Shown: positions 12,001 to 24,673 of the stretch, one piece after another
How the letters are laid out: every line of letters starts with the position of its first letter
How positions within the stretch are numbered: the stretch's first letter is position 1
NCBI GenBank assembly: GCA_947650285.1
Contig: CANTFL010001198.1
Location: 434,001 to 498,000 of the forward strand
From: Hyaloperonospora brassicae
Taxonomy: Eukaryota > Oomycota > Peronosporomycetes > Peronosporales > Peronosporaceae
Length of the DNA stretch: 64,000 nucleotides
Reading direction: 5' to 3'
Program-made: the position numbers and the translations under genes
Notes under the pieces: generated by a model
Database searches by the model: none
What the model saw: only the letters and a program-made list of their open reading frames with translations
Told to the model about the DNA's origin: nothing

Positions 12001-13479
12001 AATCGTATAATTTTGGTGCTGTCGAGGAGTCGTCGTCCCAAATTGATTATGCGAACGGAGACCCTATATATTAACTATACTTACGGAATTACGCACAGTA
12101 CCTTGATCCGTGAATGTCGTATAGACTTGTGCTCAGTTCGGAACCTGTCGGTTAGGCTGGCTTGAGACCGTCGTCACGGACACATGAGATGTTGATCTCA
12201 TTAATTTTTTATCACCGAGGTTTGGTCACTGCTCGTAATACTATGCAGATCGATCCGCCACTCAAGCATTAGATAGAGTCGGTAAATAGTACAACCCCTC
12301 GTTCCGATTTTCTGATCATATAATCCGTCTTTCGATCTTTGAATCGGTACTATTCGTTGTATGCTCTCCTATTCCAATGATTGGGTTGAGGGGGCACTTA
12401 CGATCAGGGTCAAATATAATAAGATCTTTCTTTGCGATCATGGCCAGCGATTAATGTCGGTATTTTGTGCGTTTAAAAAGGTGTGCCTGCAGTCGTCAAA
12501 TACATACTAATTATCTTGGATATAAGAAATTAGTGTCGTGAGAAAAACGAGGTAAATTGATTGTCCAAATATTATCCCATATCATTTACTGATGAAAGAC
12601 CAGTATTCCTATTTTTAATGCCAAGATATCGCTCAACTAATATTAATTACGCTAGATCACTTTCTTGAGCACGTGTCGAAAAGTTTTGCCAATTTACCAA
12701 TATTTAGTACTTTGAATATCGAAGTATTGTGCTGGTAAATCGATTTATTACCATATCTCAAATATTGCACTCCAGTCTAGTGGATTTGTAACCAGATCCA
12801 GAATATCGAATGTCTATATAATCCAGCCAAATATCCATTCGATAACTCTGCGTCATCGATCTTGACACCTTCCACCCTCAAATGTAAGAAGAACTATGCG
12901 ATCGCCTCTTACGAACCAATTATACGTCTTCTATTCAATATGTACATATTATGCAATTACGACTTCTCCTTCCTATTTTTTATATCGGAAGCTAAAAGAA
13001 AAAGCTGCAAGGTTGTAATCTCATCATGTGCCCAGCCACGCATTTACATATCGATCTTAAATGTCGTATTTTAAGAGAATTGGTTGGTGTATGGCAACCC
13101 AATTTCGATCTATCTCCATTTAATTCGTGCAACCACCTCTCATGTTGTCGATTGGAAAATCTTCTGGTCCCAGATTTACCTTGCGGGTTAATCCAAGATC
13201 ATACCCGATCGGTCAAGAGTATTTCAATCACCAATCATCAATCGCAACCTTTTTTTTACTGTTCGGCCTTTTGTACTATTAGTTGCTGTGGTTAATGAAT
13301 GCCGGTTCAATTTTCTTAATGTGCACAACAATTCCTGGGGGTGACAATCGCAGTATTATTCCCACAGTAGCTGAAAACCTGCCAATACCTTTCATAAAAT
13401 CATGGTCGGAATATATTGAATTCAGTGAGTCGTTTGCGTACCCGAAAAAACCTCATTAAACCAACCAACTATAAATTAC
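9006..13479. other. AT-rich gene-free stretch
   Basis: I see no convincing coding sequence here. ORFs are short, lack recognisable motifs, and show no codon bias I can detect. The only clear structure is the minisatellite at 10414-10623. An ORF at 10891-11202 (plus, 103 codons) has no motif I recognise. Its 3' end (CGACGGGTACACAAGGTGAG) resembles a fragment of family A LTR in reverse. Confidence 0.6.
10414..10623. repeat. 21-bp minisatellite, about 10 copies
   Basis: Ten consecutive 21-bp units follow the pattern CCTGGTTCCCTCAYCSGTAGA, with scattered substitutions and no length change. Because the unit is a multiple of three, the minus strand is open and reads 7-residue repeats (PMRDPRL, RMREPGL, WMRDLGL) within an ORF at 10732-10478. 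Whether it is translated is unknown. Confidence 0.85.
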
Positions 13480-14753
13480 TGTGGCGGAGTAATATTTACA
13501 AATTATTTATGACTTCGACTCTCCACTGGCACCCGGACGACCGACTAACGGAGATAATAACCCGATTCCGTTCTCTGTGTCTTCTTGCTGACCTTGTGTA
13601 CCCGTCGGTGGGGCGGGTTGCGCTCTCCTCGGCGGACTCGAGCTGAAGCTGAACTTGACCGTCTTAGGGATAAGGGTTGATCGGGTGGAAATGCTTTACC
13701 CGGTCAAATATAGGTGCGCATCGAGTGGAAATTCTTCACTCGATCGCGTGTATACTCGGGCGCTCTCCCAGAGTCGCCTTTGTCCAAGGGTGATTCTTGA
13801 TCCGCGAGCCTTCTGACTACTTGAGCCGTCTCGCGATCTTGAATCTGAACCGTTAGGTTCCCTGCGTGCGATCGCAGTTGGGGGGAGGGGGGAGAACTGA
13901 TTTTCCGCCTGGCCAAACAATCCAAGGGCGAAGATTGCAGAGACGTGGGTCGCTCTCTGCTCAACGGGAGGCCAAAGTTTCTGCCAGGGAGAATTCGACG
14001 CGTGTTTTTTATTGCAAATTCAATTCTGTTTAATGTCAACCAACCAAATCCGAAACCTATGACTATGCGAATCTATTCGCTAGGTCAATTGTTGTGCACC
14101 GCCATTCTATGTCATTCACCTCTAGCATCATGTGGGCCACAGCAAATACTCGGGGGGCGGATCGTTAGGTGGTGGACCACTCCTCAGTGGATCTCTCCGT
14201 AGAGGCCGCTAGGTAGTGGACCACTCCATATTAGATCTCTCTATAGCGAATCGGTAGGTGGTAGATCGCTCGGATAGTGGATCGCAATATGTAGTGGAAT
14301 GTGGTATGTGATCCACACCAATTATGTGTCCACGCCAATTATGTGTCTACACCATCAAGCATTACACACCCAGGGTGGATCGTGATCAATCCCTCGAGTC
14401 TCTGATAGGGCATCCACTGTCGAATCGCCGTTACTTATAAGACGTCGCATGTTTAATGACCTTGACAATCCACTCCTCCAGTCTGATTTCATAATCACCA
14501 ATCATCCATTGTCGTTATCAGTACTGTATTCCATATGTTGCTCACCTCTCACATGATCCGGTCCTTGTAGCTTGGTGATCCAATCCCTTGATCGCGGGTC
14601 GATATCGGTCAATTATCTATACTTGACTATACGCCCTCTTGACCGTTAGGTAGGTCCATCCGCATAATTTCAACAGTCGTTTCTGTCACTCAGTCGTCTG
14701 ATACCATCCCGCGTCCCAACGTCACGGTAAAATGTCGTGATCACTATACCACA
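13480..14753 (-). mobile_element. 3' LTR of G2
   Basis: This LTR of 1274 bp begins TGTGGCGGAG and ends CTATACCACA. It is followed at 14754-14764 by ATCTTTTCTGA, which on the element strand is a purine-rich tract (TCAGAAAAGAT) in the position of the polypurine tract. The U5 half is nearly identical to the LTRs at 16744 and 23274. The U3 half carries GATC-rich repeats and matches only the LTR at 23274. Confidence 0.85.
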
Positions 14754-14763
14754 ATCTTTTCTG

Positions 14764-15797
14764 ATTCGTTAGTCGACAAACGGTGTCGACCTAGCCACTC
14801 ATCCTCTTGCATCTCGACAGCTATTAACTTTCAGACCTCGTCAGAACTGCACCCTGGCTGGTTATGCCGCATCGGATCGATAACCACGATCTCCATTATC
14901 GGGTGAACGATATTGGTGTTTATGTTGGTCGTCGACCGTCCTTGTTGAGCGGGTCTTTAAACCCACTATCTTTGGTTGGGATCGCTTCTGGCTGATTGCT
15001 GGATCGATCTTGTACCCTACAATCACTATCCATGATCCCGTCTGGATGATTGGTGGACTGTATATAAACCCGACCAGCCTCATTAGGATCGTTGTCCTTG
15101 ATGGCATTCGACCCGAAAAATTGTTGCTTGGATTTATGTTGCGCTTGATCGCTTCCCTCACTGGTTCCAAACAAATAGATGTCCACCAGTAGCTTCACTT
15201 TCTTCTTCCTTAAAATTTTTGTCGGTTGTCATCGCCGCAAATCTTTTGGTCTTTTTTCTGGATCATCCATGTTCCTTACAATCTTCGACCGTTATCGCGT
15301 CTGGATGATGAGTGGACCGTCTATGATTCAGATCAGCTACGTCGTGATAAGCGTTCTAGACTGTAATGGTCTCTACAACACCGATCACTCCACCTGATCT
15401 ATCACGCACTCAAAAACCGTCTATTGTCTATCTTTCAGTGTCATTCTACAAAGCTACCTCGATTTATTAAAAATCTACCATCGTGATGTGATCTTAATCA
15501 AATCGCGACAATCTCGCCCCCAATTTCACTGCATTTTTTCCGCTACTTCCTTCTTTGAAAGGATGAGAATTCACGTGGGCTCTTTGTAAGTCTTATGTCC
15601 CGTCAGCGTCCCTGAAAATTCTTTGGCCTTATCTTCTTTTTATTGTGTTCATCTTAAAATTAGCATCGGTCCATTTTCTTTGGCTTTTTTGCCGCGACCG
15701 GATCTACGCAATCTACGGTTGTCACTCTTACTACGTTTATCTCATCCACCTTCTCATTCAAACGCTTTGTACATTTAGTCGCAAGTCGACAGGTCGG
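14764..15797. other. G2 internal region without recognisable integrase
   Basis: This family normally has a full integrase of more than 1 kb here. I cannot find the zinc-binding or DDE motifs in any frame. Two imperfect copies of a block (around 15010-15075 and 15280-15345, sharing CTACAATC and GTCTGGATGAT) suggest rearranged filler. The integrase was probably deleted. Confidence 0.5.
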
Positions 15798-16567
15798 CTA
15801 TTCATCCACCGCTTCTTCGATACTCAGCTTCGTTATGTCCCCGATTAGGAACTCCTTCAAGTTGGCGATCCAACTCTCTTCTTCATGTGATTGCTTAATT
15901 CTCTCGATTCTGACCTGCCGAACTGACTCCTCTTTCAGTACTTCAGGCGATCGCCGTCTCTTTACGGCTAAACTAGTGACGGCAGCTATTTCCACGACTT
16001 TATCGACACTTTTGGGCGTCAACAACTCGTCCAACCGGTTCAACGAATATAAATCCTGACGATCTTGATCGGATAGAGCGATCAAGTCCTTCTCTTGTTG
16101 CATAGCCTTGCTTGCCAGTCGATTGGCACTTTGATTCCATTCTCTCTTCATATGTAGGAATTCGTGGATCGACCACAATCGGAGTTTCTTCATTTCCTTA
16201 TGGCGTAACAACTGCAATCCGGGCGATTTGCAATCGATTTCTCCGCGCATCTGCCTGAGAGCTAAGTTAGAATCGCCACAAATGATGATACACCCCGCGT
16301 TTGATCGTCCGGGAGATCGAAACCTAGTAACAGACCACGATACTCGGCCTCATTCACTGTCAAGTCTGTCGCACATTCGGCTGCAGCAGTCACTATGTTC
16401 CATTCTGGGAGCTTCCATACTATTGCACTATACGCCCCGCCTTTTCGTTCGGTTCGGGCCGATCTATCCAAACGGACAACCCAAAGACTTTCGCCCTCCT
16501 CCACCGTTGGTGGTGTCATACTTATAGTATGTTTCGGCTGTTTCTGAGGGGTGATCGCGATCGACAT
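15798..16567 (-). pseudogene. pol: Second RNase H domain of G2 pol
   Basis: Two minus-strand ORFs (16567-16262 and 16250-15798) carry the additional RNase H domain typical of this oomycete gypsy lineage. Motifs are ESLWVVRLDRSAR, KGGAYSAIVWKLPEWNIV, DLTVNEAEYRGLLLGFD (catalytic Glu region) and EFLHMKREWNQSANRLASKA. The usual phenylalanine-Asp at the first catalytic position appears as RLDRSAR. There is a frame break between the two ORFs. Downstream charged helix leads towards the missing integrase. Confidence 0.75.
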
Positions 16568-16743
16568 CTCATCAACCTCGTCGCGCGGGGTTATGCTGGC
16601 AGAGAGTGTACCCAGGATTTCATCTTCTCAATTTTCAAACTTCTTGATCTCTAGCGTTCAGTTCGATATCAACGCCGCCCATCTCCCTAGTCTCTCATTA
16701 AGGCCCGAAGATTTCACCAACCAGGCCAACGTCGAATGGCGCG

Positions 16744-17733
16744 TGTGGTGAAGTGGTGATCTCAAATTTCTTATGATCCCGACTCTCCACTGGCGCCCGG
16801 ACGACCGACTAACGGAGATAATAAACCGATTCCGTTCTTTGTGTCTTCTTGCTCCTCTTGTGTACCCGTCGGTGGAGCGGGTTGCGCTCTCCTCGGCGGA
16901 CTCGAGCTGAAGCTGAACTTGACCGTCTTAGGGATAAGGGTTGATCGGGTGGAAATGCTTTACCCGGTCAAATGTAGGTGCGCATCGAGTGGAAATTCTT
17001 CACTCGATCGCGTGTATACTCGGGCGCTCTCCCAGAGTCGCCTTTGTCCAAGGGTGATTCTTGATCCGCGAGCCTTCTGACCACTTGAGCCGTCTCGCGA
17101 TCTTGAATCTGAACCGTTAGGTTCCCTGCGTGCGATCGCAGTTGGGGGGAGGGGGGAGAACTGATTTTCCGCCTGGCCAAACAATCCGAGGGCGAAGATT
17201 GCAGAGACGTGGGTCGCTCTCTGTTCAACGGGAGGCCAAAGTTTCTGCCAGGGAGAATTCGACGCGTGTTTTTTATTGCAAATTCAATTCTGTTTAATGT
17301 CAACCAACCAAATCCTAAACCTATGACGATGCGAATCTGTTCGCTAGGTCAATTGTTGTGCACCGCCATTCTATGCCATTCATCACTTACCTCTTGTAAT
17401 TCACAGCAGATACTCCGTAGTGGATCGCCCCATACCGGATCGCACAGTACCGGATCGCAGAGTATCGGATCGCGGAGTACCTTGGTGATCCAAAACTTCG
17501 ATCGCAGATCGCGATCGGTCAATTATCTATACTTGACTATACTCCTTGTTGACCGTTAGGTGGGTCTCTCTGCATAATTTCCACAGTCATTTCCTGTCGC
17601 TCAGGTGTGTGACACCATCATCCGTGCTAACGGGCCAATATCCGTAAGCGCTCCACCAATTAAATTGATTTTCGCATTTAAGGCGGATCGCGCGATCCAC
17701 ACTTCCGTCATTCTTCCTTCGCACTTCTCCACA
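16744..17733 (-). mobile_element. Solo LTR of family A nested in G2
   Basis: This 990-bp LTR (TGTGGTGAAG...CTTCTCCACA) is flanked by the 4-bp duplication CGCG (16740-16743 and 17734-17737). Its U3 end differs from the G2 LTRs but matches those at 2364 and 40035, so it belongs to another subtype. Removing it with one CGCG copy rejoins the RNase H frame exactly: KVLTR on one side meets HSTLAWLVKSSGL on the other. Confidence 0.9.
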
Positions 17734-17737
17734 CGCG

Positions 17738-19400
17738 TGAGCACCTTTATTTCACGTGAAACCAACATAGTGTAGCCGATATCCAGGGTGCGCAACAGAG
17801 GCAAACCCTCTTTATCCATCTTTCCATATTTAATATCGTTGGGTTTTAGCGTTCGGCTCGTAAACGTTACAGGACAGTATTCTCCATCGTGTTCTTGTAG
17901 CAAAGCTGCAGATACCGCCCATTTACCAGTATAGACCACGATCAATGGAGGAAGATCCGGATCGAAGTGTTTAAGGATCGGAGTTTTCGCGATCTTATTG
18001 TTATACGTGGTGAGCGAAATCATCGCTTTCTCCCATCTACTTCTGTCTGTTGGGTTTAGGTCGCCCTCTGTAACACAGAGAAAATCTGGATCGCCCCCTG
18101 TGACACCGATACGGTCTGGATCGCTATCACCATGACCTTTCTGGTAGTCAGGTGTTGGATCTCCCCCTGTAACGTCGACACGATCTGTTCCGCTATCCCT
18201 CGACTCTTCCGATCGTCAACCCTCTTTTCATTCGGTATAAGCGACTCCATTTTCTCCATGAGGCGGATCTCGTGGAAATATGCTTAGCGTAGTTCGTATA
18301 ACATTGATGCATATATTAGAAAGCCTTTAATAAATCGGCTATAGTAATTCAAACTACCCAGAAACGACTTCATCAACCGCAGCGTTCGAGGAAACGGAAT
18401 ATTAACCAGCGATCCGAGGTCCTTCCGGTGGGCTTCCAATCCGGCGAGCTATACTTGATGACCGAGACATCCAGCTTGCGCCGTCTACAAATGCGTTTTC
18501 TCAGGCTGATCGATAAATTTCACTTGTCGCATACACGTAGCAATCCCTCAACTCTTTCATATAACGCAGTCCACGATTTAGCTGGAATCCATTTGTCATC
18601 GATGTACGATCTTCGACCTACGCAGAAGGTGTCTAACTGGTTTCCGGTTCGTTTTCTGTGAACGCGTAGATCCGTTTGAAAAGACTCCATAAGGGAGGCA
18701 TATGGATCGGAATCGATCTTCAAATAGCCATGCAAAGCATTGTCGATCAGGCGTTGGTAAATCTGCGGAGCAATTGTTTTACCCAAACGGCATCCGTAGC
18801 CATTCAAACAAGCCTGACGGTGTAATGAATGCGGAGATACTTCCCGCTCTCTCTGCCATCTCAACCACACAAAACCCTCCTGCCATATCCAGTGGACAAT
18901 ACCACATCGCTTTGTCCATATCTTGTAAATGTTCACTAATTAATGGCATTGGATATACCATCAGCCTTGTTAGCTGATTTACTCGTCGATAGTCGATACA
19001 CAGTCGAATGTCCTCGCCATTCTTCTTGATAATCACGACGATAGGAGAAGCCCATGGTGATGTGGAAAGTCGAATAATATTGGCTGATAGTAGTCCTTAG
19101 ATAAGAGCCGCTAGATTTTCACATAACTTGGCGCTACTGGCCATATTCTCTGTGCGATCGAGCTTGCTCCTCCCACGTCAATATCGCATATCGTTCCCCG
19201 TGCGGCTGGAGGAAGTACGTTCCCTTTACCAATCAGAAGGTTCTCGTTTCTCCAGATCAATTGTCTCAATCGTTCTTGGTCATCATTCAGTGGTAAGTCT
19301 GGATCGCCTACCTGAATATCGTCAATCGTGACTTCGACAGTAGGCGTAACAATATCAGGTAAGATCGCCATGTGTTGATCCACGTCTTCGGCGTACAGTT
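17738..19400 (-). pseudogene. pol: Reverse transcriptase and RNase H of G2
   Basis: RT motifs in broken minus-strand frames include KKNGEDIRLCIDYRRVNQLT (19030), YPMPLISEHLQDMDKAMWYC, PLDMAGGFCVVEMAERA, FITPSGLFEWLRMPFG and NAPQIYQRLIDNALHGYLKI. RNase H follows at 18023-17738 with VVYTGKWAVSAALLQEHDGE and FTSRTLKPND...KEGLPLLRTLD. The frame is open across the solo-LTR junction when the insert is ignored. Stops and shifts occur near 18780, 18520 and 18056. These motifs are the strongest pointer to an oomycete host. Confidence 0.85.
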
Positions 19401-20099
19401 CTCCAATTTCTTAACAATAGGTAGAGACGTCCGGCTTTCCCGCGATGTGATCAACCTTCGTACATGGCTCTTCGTCAATCTTTACATCTGGTGAAGATTC
19501 AGCCTCTTTCTTCGACTGATCGCCTGCCACGTCGGTCGTCGTTCGTTCGTGAATCGCATTAATCACAGGCAGTACGCTTCTTGATTGATGATCCGCATGG
19601 ATATCGTCGATAACTTCACTCGATCCGTCATGCGATCGATCGGTATCCCTATCCTTAGTCGTTTCAACGTCTTCCATTGGCCCCTCGGGTACTCGATCGC
19701 CTCCGTCCGTCTCCTCGATCGTGTTAGCGACACGTAGTAGTGGCTACACATGTGGAACAACTTTCGCGCCTCGGATCGGACTGTCCGTTGCTCCATTATT
19801 CTCTTTCGGTCAGCTTAGAATCTTCGTCGGCGTAGGGTAAGGTGGGTGATTCACAAGCGGACCAGCGTATTCGGGTGGCAGTTCTTCCTCTTTTTCTGTC
19901 GTTGCATCAAATTCTAGGGTCTGCCTTTCGTTGTGCCGTCGTGATCCAACCGAGACGTAGCCTGGGTATCGAGGCACCATATCGGAAGCCATACTCCAGT
20001 CTAAAGACGGTCCGCAATCGAGGGTAACTTCCGTGTGGCTGATATTTGTGTACGTACTTAATCCGATCGATCCCGGTGGTCACGGCGGGTACCCACTTT

Positions 20100-21070
20100 G
20101 GGTCGCGTCTCACCCAAAGCTTGGCGTTGAACTGGGTATTGTCGATCCTTATCTCTGTCGATCGACCAACCGGTAAAACTACATGCTATTTCGGGATCAC
20201 GATAGGCTGTATGGACGATCCGTATAGAGGTCTGCGTCCTGCTAGATGAATGCTGACTCCATCCAGCAATACCAGTGTCCCATCAGCTCAATCCAGACGT
20301 ATACCTGCGATTACCATGAAACCCATACCCGAGATCGCTTCTTGACCGACCTGATCACCCACCCAACCATCAAAATCGTATACCAGCGATCCGTTTATGG
20401 TGATCTTGATCTTGGTACGTCCTTCGGTCATGTACGTGTTTTTGCCTGTACCCACACACTTTTGTTTCTAATTCTCGTCAATGACACATCCTACCTTACG
20501 AGAAAAGGCAGTGTCCACGATCGAGATCTCAGCATCTGAGTCAAGTAGCATTGTGGAATTTTCGTTGTTAATCTTCCCAACCACTTTAGCTTGCTTGAAC
20601 TATTTCCCTGGTGTATGGTATTTCCAATATCCCCTTGACTCGCCTGGCGCTAAGATAAGTTCCATCTTGGTGGGCGATCGGGCGTACTCATCATGTCCTC
20701 TAAGACTCGAACTAAAACGCAGACAATTTGAAGAATCACATGTATTATGTCGATCATCCTGCTTGTCATCGCTTCCGTCGACCAACTTCCTCTCCATAAA
20801 TGCATGTACGCAGAGCCTAGAACGCTCAGCTCGTACTAGATTCCAACCTGGCGAGCGTCCTGATTTAGCATCTTCTCGGCGTGATCCGGCAACATCCGTG
20901 CATGCTTGGTAGGAACATACCATTGTCGGATCATGTTATATAACTGTTCCATCGGGCTCTTTCCTTTGTCGTGGATGTTCTTGCATACGGAACACACGTA
21001 GTAGCACTTGTACGCAGGATGACCTTTACCTCCGAACTTCTGACACGTCAGTCCATTTCAACATCCGCGA
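20100..21070 (-). pseudogene. Zinc knuckle and protease of G2
   Basis: Minus-strand translation around 21020-20930 gives a CCHC-type region (CYYVCSVCKNIHDKGKSPME). The leader APGESRGYWKYHTPGK (20655-20610) is followed by the aspartic protease: LLDSDAEISIVDTAFSRKVG (about 20555-20495), with a stop after CVIDEN. The active-site triad is DSD rather than the usual DSG or DTG, so a key Gly is lost. The protease continues weakly to about 20100 (YDFDGWVGDQVGQEAI, then GMGFMVIAGIRLD). Confidence 0.7.
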
Positions 21071-21356
21071 TCGTCATGCTTCTTCGACCAAAACAGTGTG
21101 TACAAACTGTTTGAGGCTTCCCACGATCGTAGTGCCTCTTTTGATCGGATCTCTCGTTGTGGACGATTGGGTCTCCTGGCTTCTGAGCGCGATCCGCAGC
21201 TGCAGCCATGTAAACATATCGTCGGTGCGAGTCAGTATTCGAACCGCCGGAGTCAACGTCTGGTCCACTGCTCTAAATTTCGACGTGGATTGTTCTCACA
21301 GCCCGAGCCGGTCTCGCTGGCATTTGGGCCGCCGGTGGCGTAAGAAGCTGTCGAAA

Positions 21357-22789
21357 TTAACTCGACCCCATAGAGGCGTGAGCTTCTCGAACTTCCATGC
21401 TCTCACATTCTTGCAGCATTTCTTCCAGATCATCTGCATCTACAAGGCGAAACATCGTTAGCATTCTAGCCAGATCGCGATCGTCCAGGGTACCAATGTA
21501 ATGATTCACATGTTCCTTGCTAGTGGCGGGCGATCCATCTCGTATCAGGAATTTCGCCCGGATCGCAGCCACATTCAGATGGTACAAGTAGTCCAATGGA
21601 ATCTCGTTCGATCGTTTACGGGCTTGGTAATCGAGCCTCCCAACATAGATGCCACCCTTCCCTCCATATTTAGCCATGGAGCCTTCCAGGCGTGCCTTCC
21701 ACGGAGTCCTCGTCGAGCGACTGAGCCGGTTGTACCAGTCACGCGCCGGTCCCGTAAGAAGATCTCTGAACACCCGACACTTATCTGCGTCAGGCACTCG
21801 ATCGCGTAGGAACGCTGACTTCACCTTACTGATCCAGTTTCTGGCCTGTTCTTCATTCTTTTATCGCCCGGCAAACTCTTTCAGTCCGGCCATGGCAGAC
21901 ATCCGAATCCTTTGGTAAGAGAACCCACTACCATCCGATGACCCGCCGTTGACACCTGTGGTAATCTCTTATTACCTTGGTCACGGCGCGCACGATCGTG
22001 GTCGTGCGACCTACTACGACGCGATCCAACCAACTCCATGTCCACATCCGGCAGATCAATCTCCGATTCAGGTGGGTGAACAGCCGATCGTCCGCCGTTC
22101 ATACGGGCTTCTTCTAGCTCATATTTCTTCATAGCCGCTCGAAAATAGGAATTCACCTGATCTGATTCCACCATGTTCATGAACAGCGTCGCCTGTGGCT
22201 TTCCTTCCTGCGCCTCTGCCTCATTCCGCTCAAATTTTTTCCGCAAAAGATCCGCGGCCCTTGGTCCTATACACATCCGTTGGATCTCGATTGAATATTT
22301 CGAGTCGTCTCTTGACCCCGTTGAAGCGTAACGGGACGATCCCGTGTGCTCATTCTTGGGAGAGTCGTTGATCGGTGTGAGAATTAGATCCATCGTGACT
22401 GACGGCGTAATCTGTCGATCCGTGGTGCCGATCGGCGGGGTCAGGTTGTCTCCAGGGTCACTTATGCCTATGAGCGGACTCAACGTTTCAAACAACATCT
22501 GTCCGGCAGCGATCACTGGATCGTGGCTGCACTCAAGTAGCGTTTGCGCATTGAACGTTCCGGCAGTAAACCCCGCATTCATTAGTAGATTGATTAGACG
22601 CAGGAGCGCCTCCAAAAAGTTGGGAGTTGGTTTAGGTGCAGATATTGGTCCGTGTAGCGATCTGGTCAGCTTTGGATTGATCGTCTTCAGCACAGGGTTG
22701 CTCGACAACAGCTTCTTCGGCTCCATCAAGTAGTATTCCCGGCTGATTTCGTCGAATCGCCAATCTTCAAACCTTACTTTGCGATCCAC
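21357..22789 (-). pseudogene. gag: gag of G2
   Basis: Two minus-strand ORFs make up gag. The first, 22789-21881 (302 codons), has an N-terminus MDRKVRFEDWRFDEISREYY, a linker, then a charged helical region (RKKFERNEAEAQEGK). The second, 21824-21357, has the capsid-like core: KSAFLRDRVPDADKCRVFRD, TGPARDWYNRLSRSTR, a decayed run of LDYLYHLNVAAIRAK, and VNHYIGTLDDRDLA. A stop in the segment between 21881 and 21824 separates them. Gag packages the element RNA in virus-like particles. The domain order is that of oomycete gypsy gag proteins. Confidence 0.8.
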
Positions 22790-23273
22790 TGACTTTCGGT
22801 CTTAATCCTTCTTCTCCGTCTTGACCTTGCATCCGGCTTGCGTATTCTGGTAATTGTTTTGATCTTGTTTCATCATGGCCGGCGTCTTACAAGTCGTCCG
22901 AACTCCTGGCTTCTTTCTTTACCATGTCTTATGGTTCCTCCGATATATATATACAAAACGTTAGGGGATTTCCCTAGGACTTTCATCTTGCAGACCCAGC
23001 TTCGCAGCGCGATCTGATGTGGCCCCCGAAGCGACCTCAAGAGAGGGTTGGGTTTTCTTCCAGATCGTGCAGCCAATCTTCCTCTTTTATTTTCTTGTCG
23101 TCAAAGCCCCTCCCAAAGCTTTGACAATCTGGAGATCCTTCTTCTACACGCGTCTGCAGCGATCCTTCCTTCACTGGCGCTTCTATCCCAGCTTCAGTAT
23201 TGATCTTGACTTCTTCGCTCAAGGACTCACGGTAAATAACCGAATCACCAGAAGATCCAGGTACGCGCGCGAT

Positions 23274-24424
23274 TGTGGTGGAGTGGTGGTCACAAATTCC
23301 TTGTGATCCCGATTCTCCACTGGCACCCGGACAACCGACTAACGGAGGAAATACCCCGATTCAGTGTTATGTGTGTTCTTGCTGACCTTGTGTACCCGTC
23401 GTTGGGGCGGGTTGCGCTCTCCTTGGCGGACTCGAGCTGAAGCTGAACTTGACCGTCTTAGGGATAGGGGTTGATCGGGTGGAAATGCTTTACCCGGTTA
23501 AATGTAGGTGCGCATCGAGTGGAAATTCTTCACTCGATCGCGTGTATACTCGGGCGCTCTACCAGAGTCGCCTTTGTCCAAGGGTGATTCTTGATCCGGG
23601 AGCCTTCTGACCACTTGAGCCGTCTCGCGATCTTGAATCTGAACCGTTAGGTTCTCTGCGTGCGATCGCAGTTGGGGGGAGGGGTGAGAACTGATTTTCC
23701 GCCTGGCCAAACAATCCGAGGGCGAAGATTGCAGAGACGTGGGTCGCTCTCTGCTCAACGGGAGGCCAAAGTTTCTGCCAGGGAGAATTCGACGCGTGTT
23801 TTTTATTGCAAATTCAATTCTGTTTAATGTCAACCAACCAAATCCGAAACCTATGACGATGCGAATCTATTCGCTAGGTCAATTGTTGTGCACCGCCATT
23901 CTATGTCATTCACCTCTTGCATCAAGTGGTCCACAGCATACACTTCGTAGTGGATCTCAGGGTAGTGGACCGCTGTATGTGAGCTACATCAAGTATATGC
24001 TTACGCCAATTATGTGTCCACATCACCCAGTGGTACATACCCGGGGTAGATCGTGGTCAATGGGTTGCGTCTTTGATCTGGTATTCACAGTCGGATCGCC
24101 GTCACTTCTGAAATTTGGCACCCTTAATGACCTTAACAATTGACTCCTTCAGTCTGATTTCATAATCACCAATCATCCATTGTCGTTATCAGTACTGTAT
24201 TCCAGATGTTGCTCACCTCTCACATGATCCGGTCCTTGTAGCTTGGTGATCCAATCCCTTGATCGCGGGTCGATATCGGTCAATTATCTATACTTGACTA
24301 TACGCCCTCTTGACCGTTAGGTAGGTCCATCCGCATAATTTCAACAGTCGTTTCTGTCACTCAGTCGTCTGATCCCATCCCGCGTCCCAACGTCACGGTA
24401 AAATCTCGTGATCACTATACCACA
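23274..24424 (-). mobile_element. 5' LTR of G2
   Basis: This 1151-bp LTR begins TGTGGTGGAGTGGTGGTCAC and ends GATCACTATACCACA. It matches the G2 3' LTR over both U3 and U5. The last 300 bp (24130-24424) are almost identical to 14455-14753, while the GATC repeat section in U3 differs in length. The target duplication TTAC follows. Confidence 0.85.
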
Positions 24425-24673
24425 TTACAATTTCATTCGTCTTTATTCCATCATCTATATAATCTACTTGCCAAAGACCTACATCTTGGTATCAAAAAAT
24501 GCGATAGATCAATTTAGGCTCTGACTGGTAGCACGATATACCGGATCTGAACCCTTCCACCTATGTTTGTCGATCGAATTAATAAAGACTTAATTTTTAG
24601 AAAATATATCTCAGAAATATGAACTTACACCCACTTATTGAAAATAGGGTAGCACGTAGTCCTTATTAAGATG

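Larger units (their letters stand above)
13480..24424 (-). mobile_element. Gypsy element G2 with paired LTRs and nested insertion
   Basis: This minus-strand Ty3/gypsy element has its 5' LTR at 23274-24424 and its 3' LTR at 13480-14753. Both share the same ends (TGTGG...CCACA) and U3 type. A 4-bp target duplication TTAC flanks it (13476-13479 and 24425-24428). The order on the minus strand is gag, zinc knuckle, protease, RT, RNase H, second RNase H. The integrase is not recognisable. A solo LTR (16744-17733) sits inside the RNase H. Stops and frameshifts occur throughout, so the element is dead. Confidence 0.85.

Noticed and set aside
16968..17303. 111-codon ORFs repeated at 13704, 16968 and 23498
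   Set aside because: They lie wholly inside family A LTRs and are similar only because the LTRs are similar. The 40 kb and 3.2 kb copies do not preserve the frame. Not considered genes.
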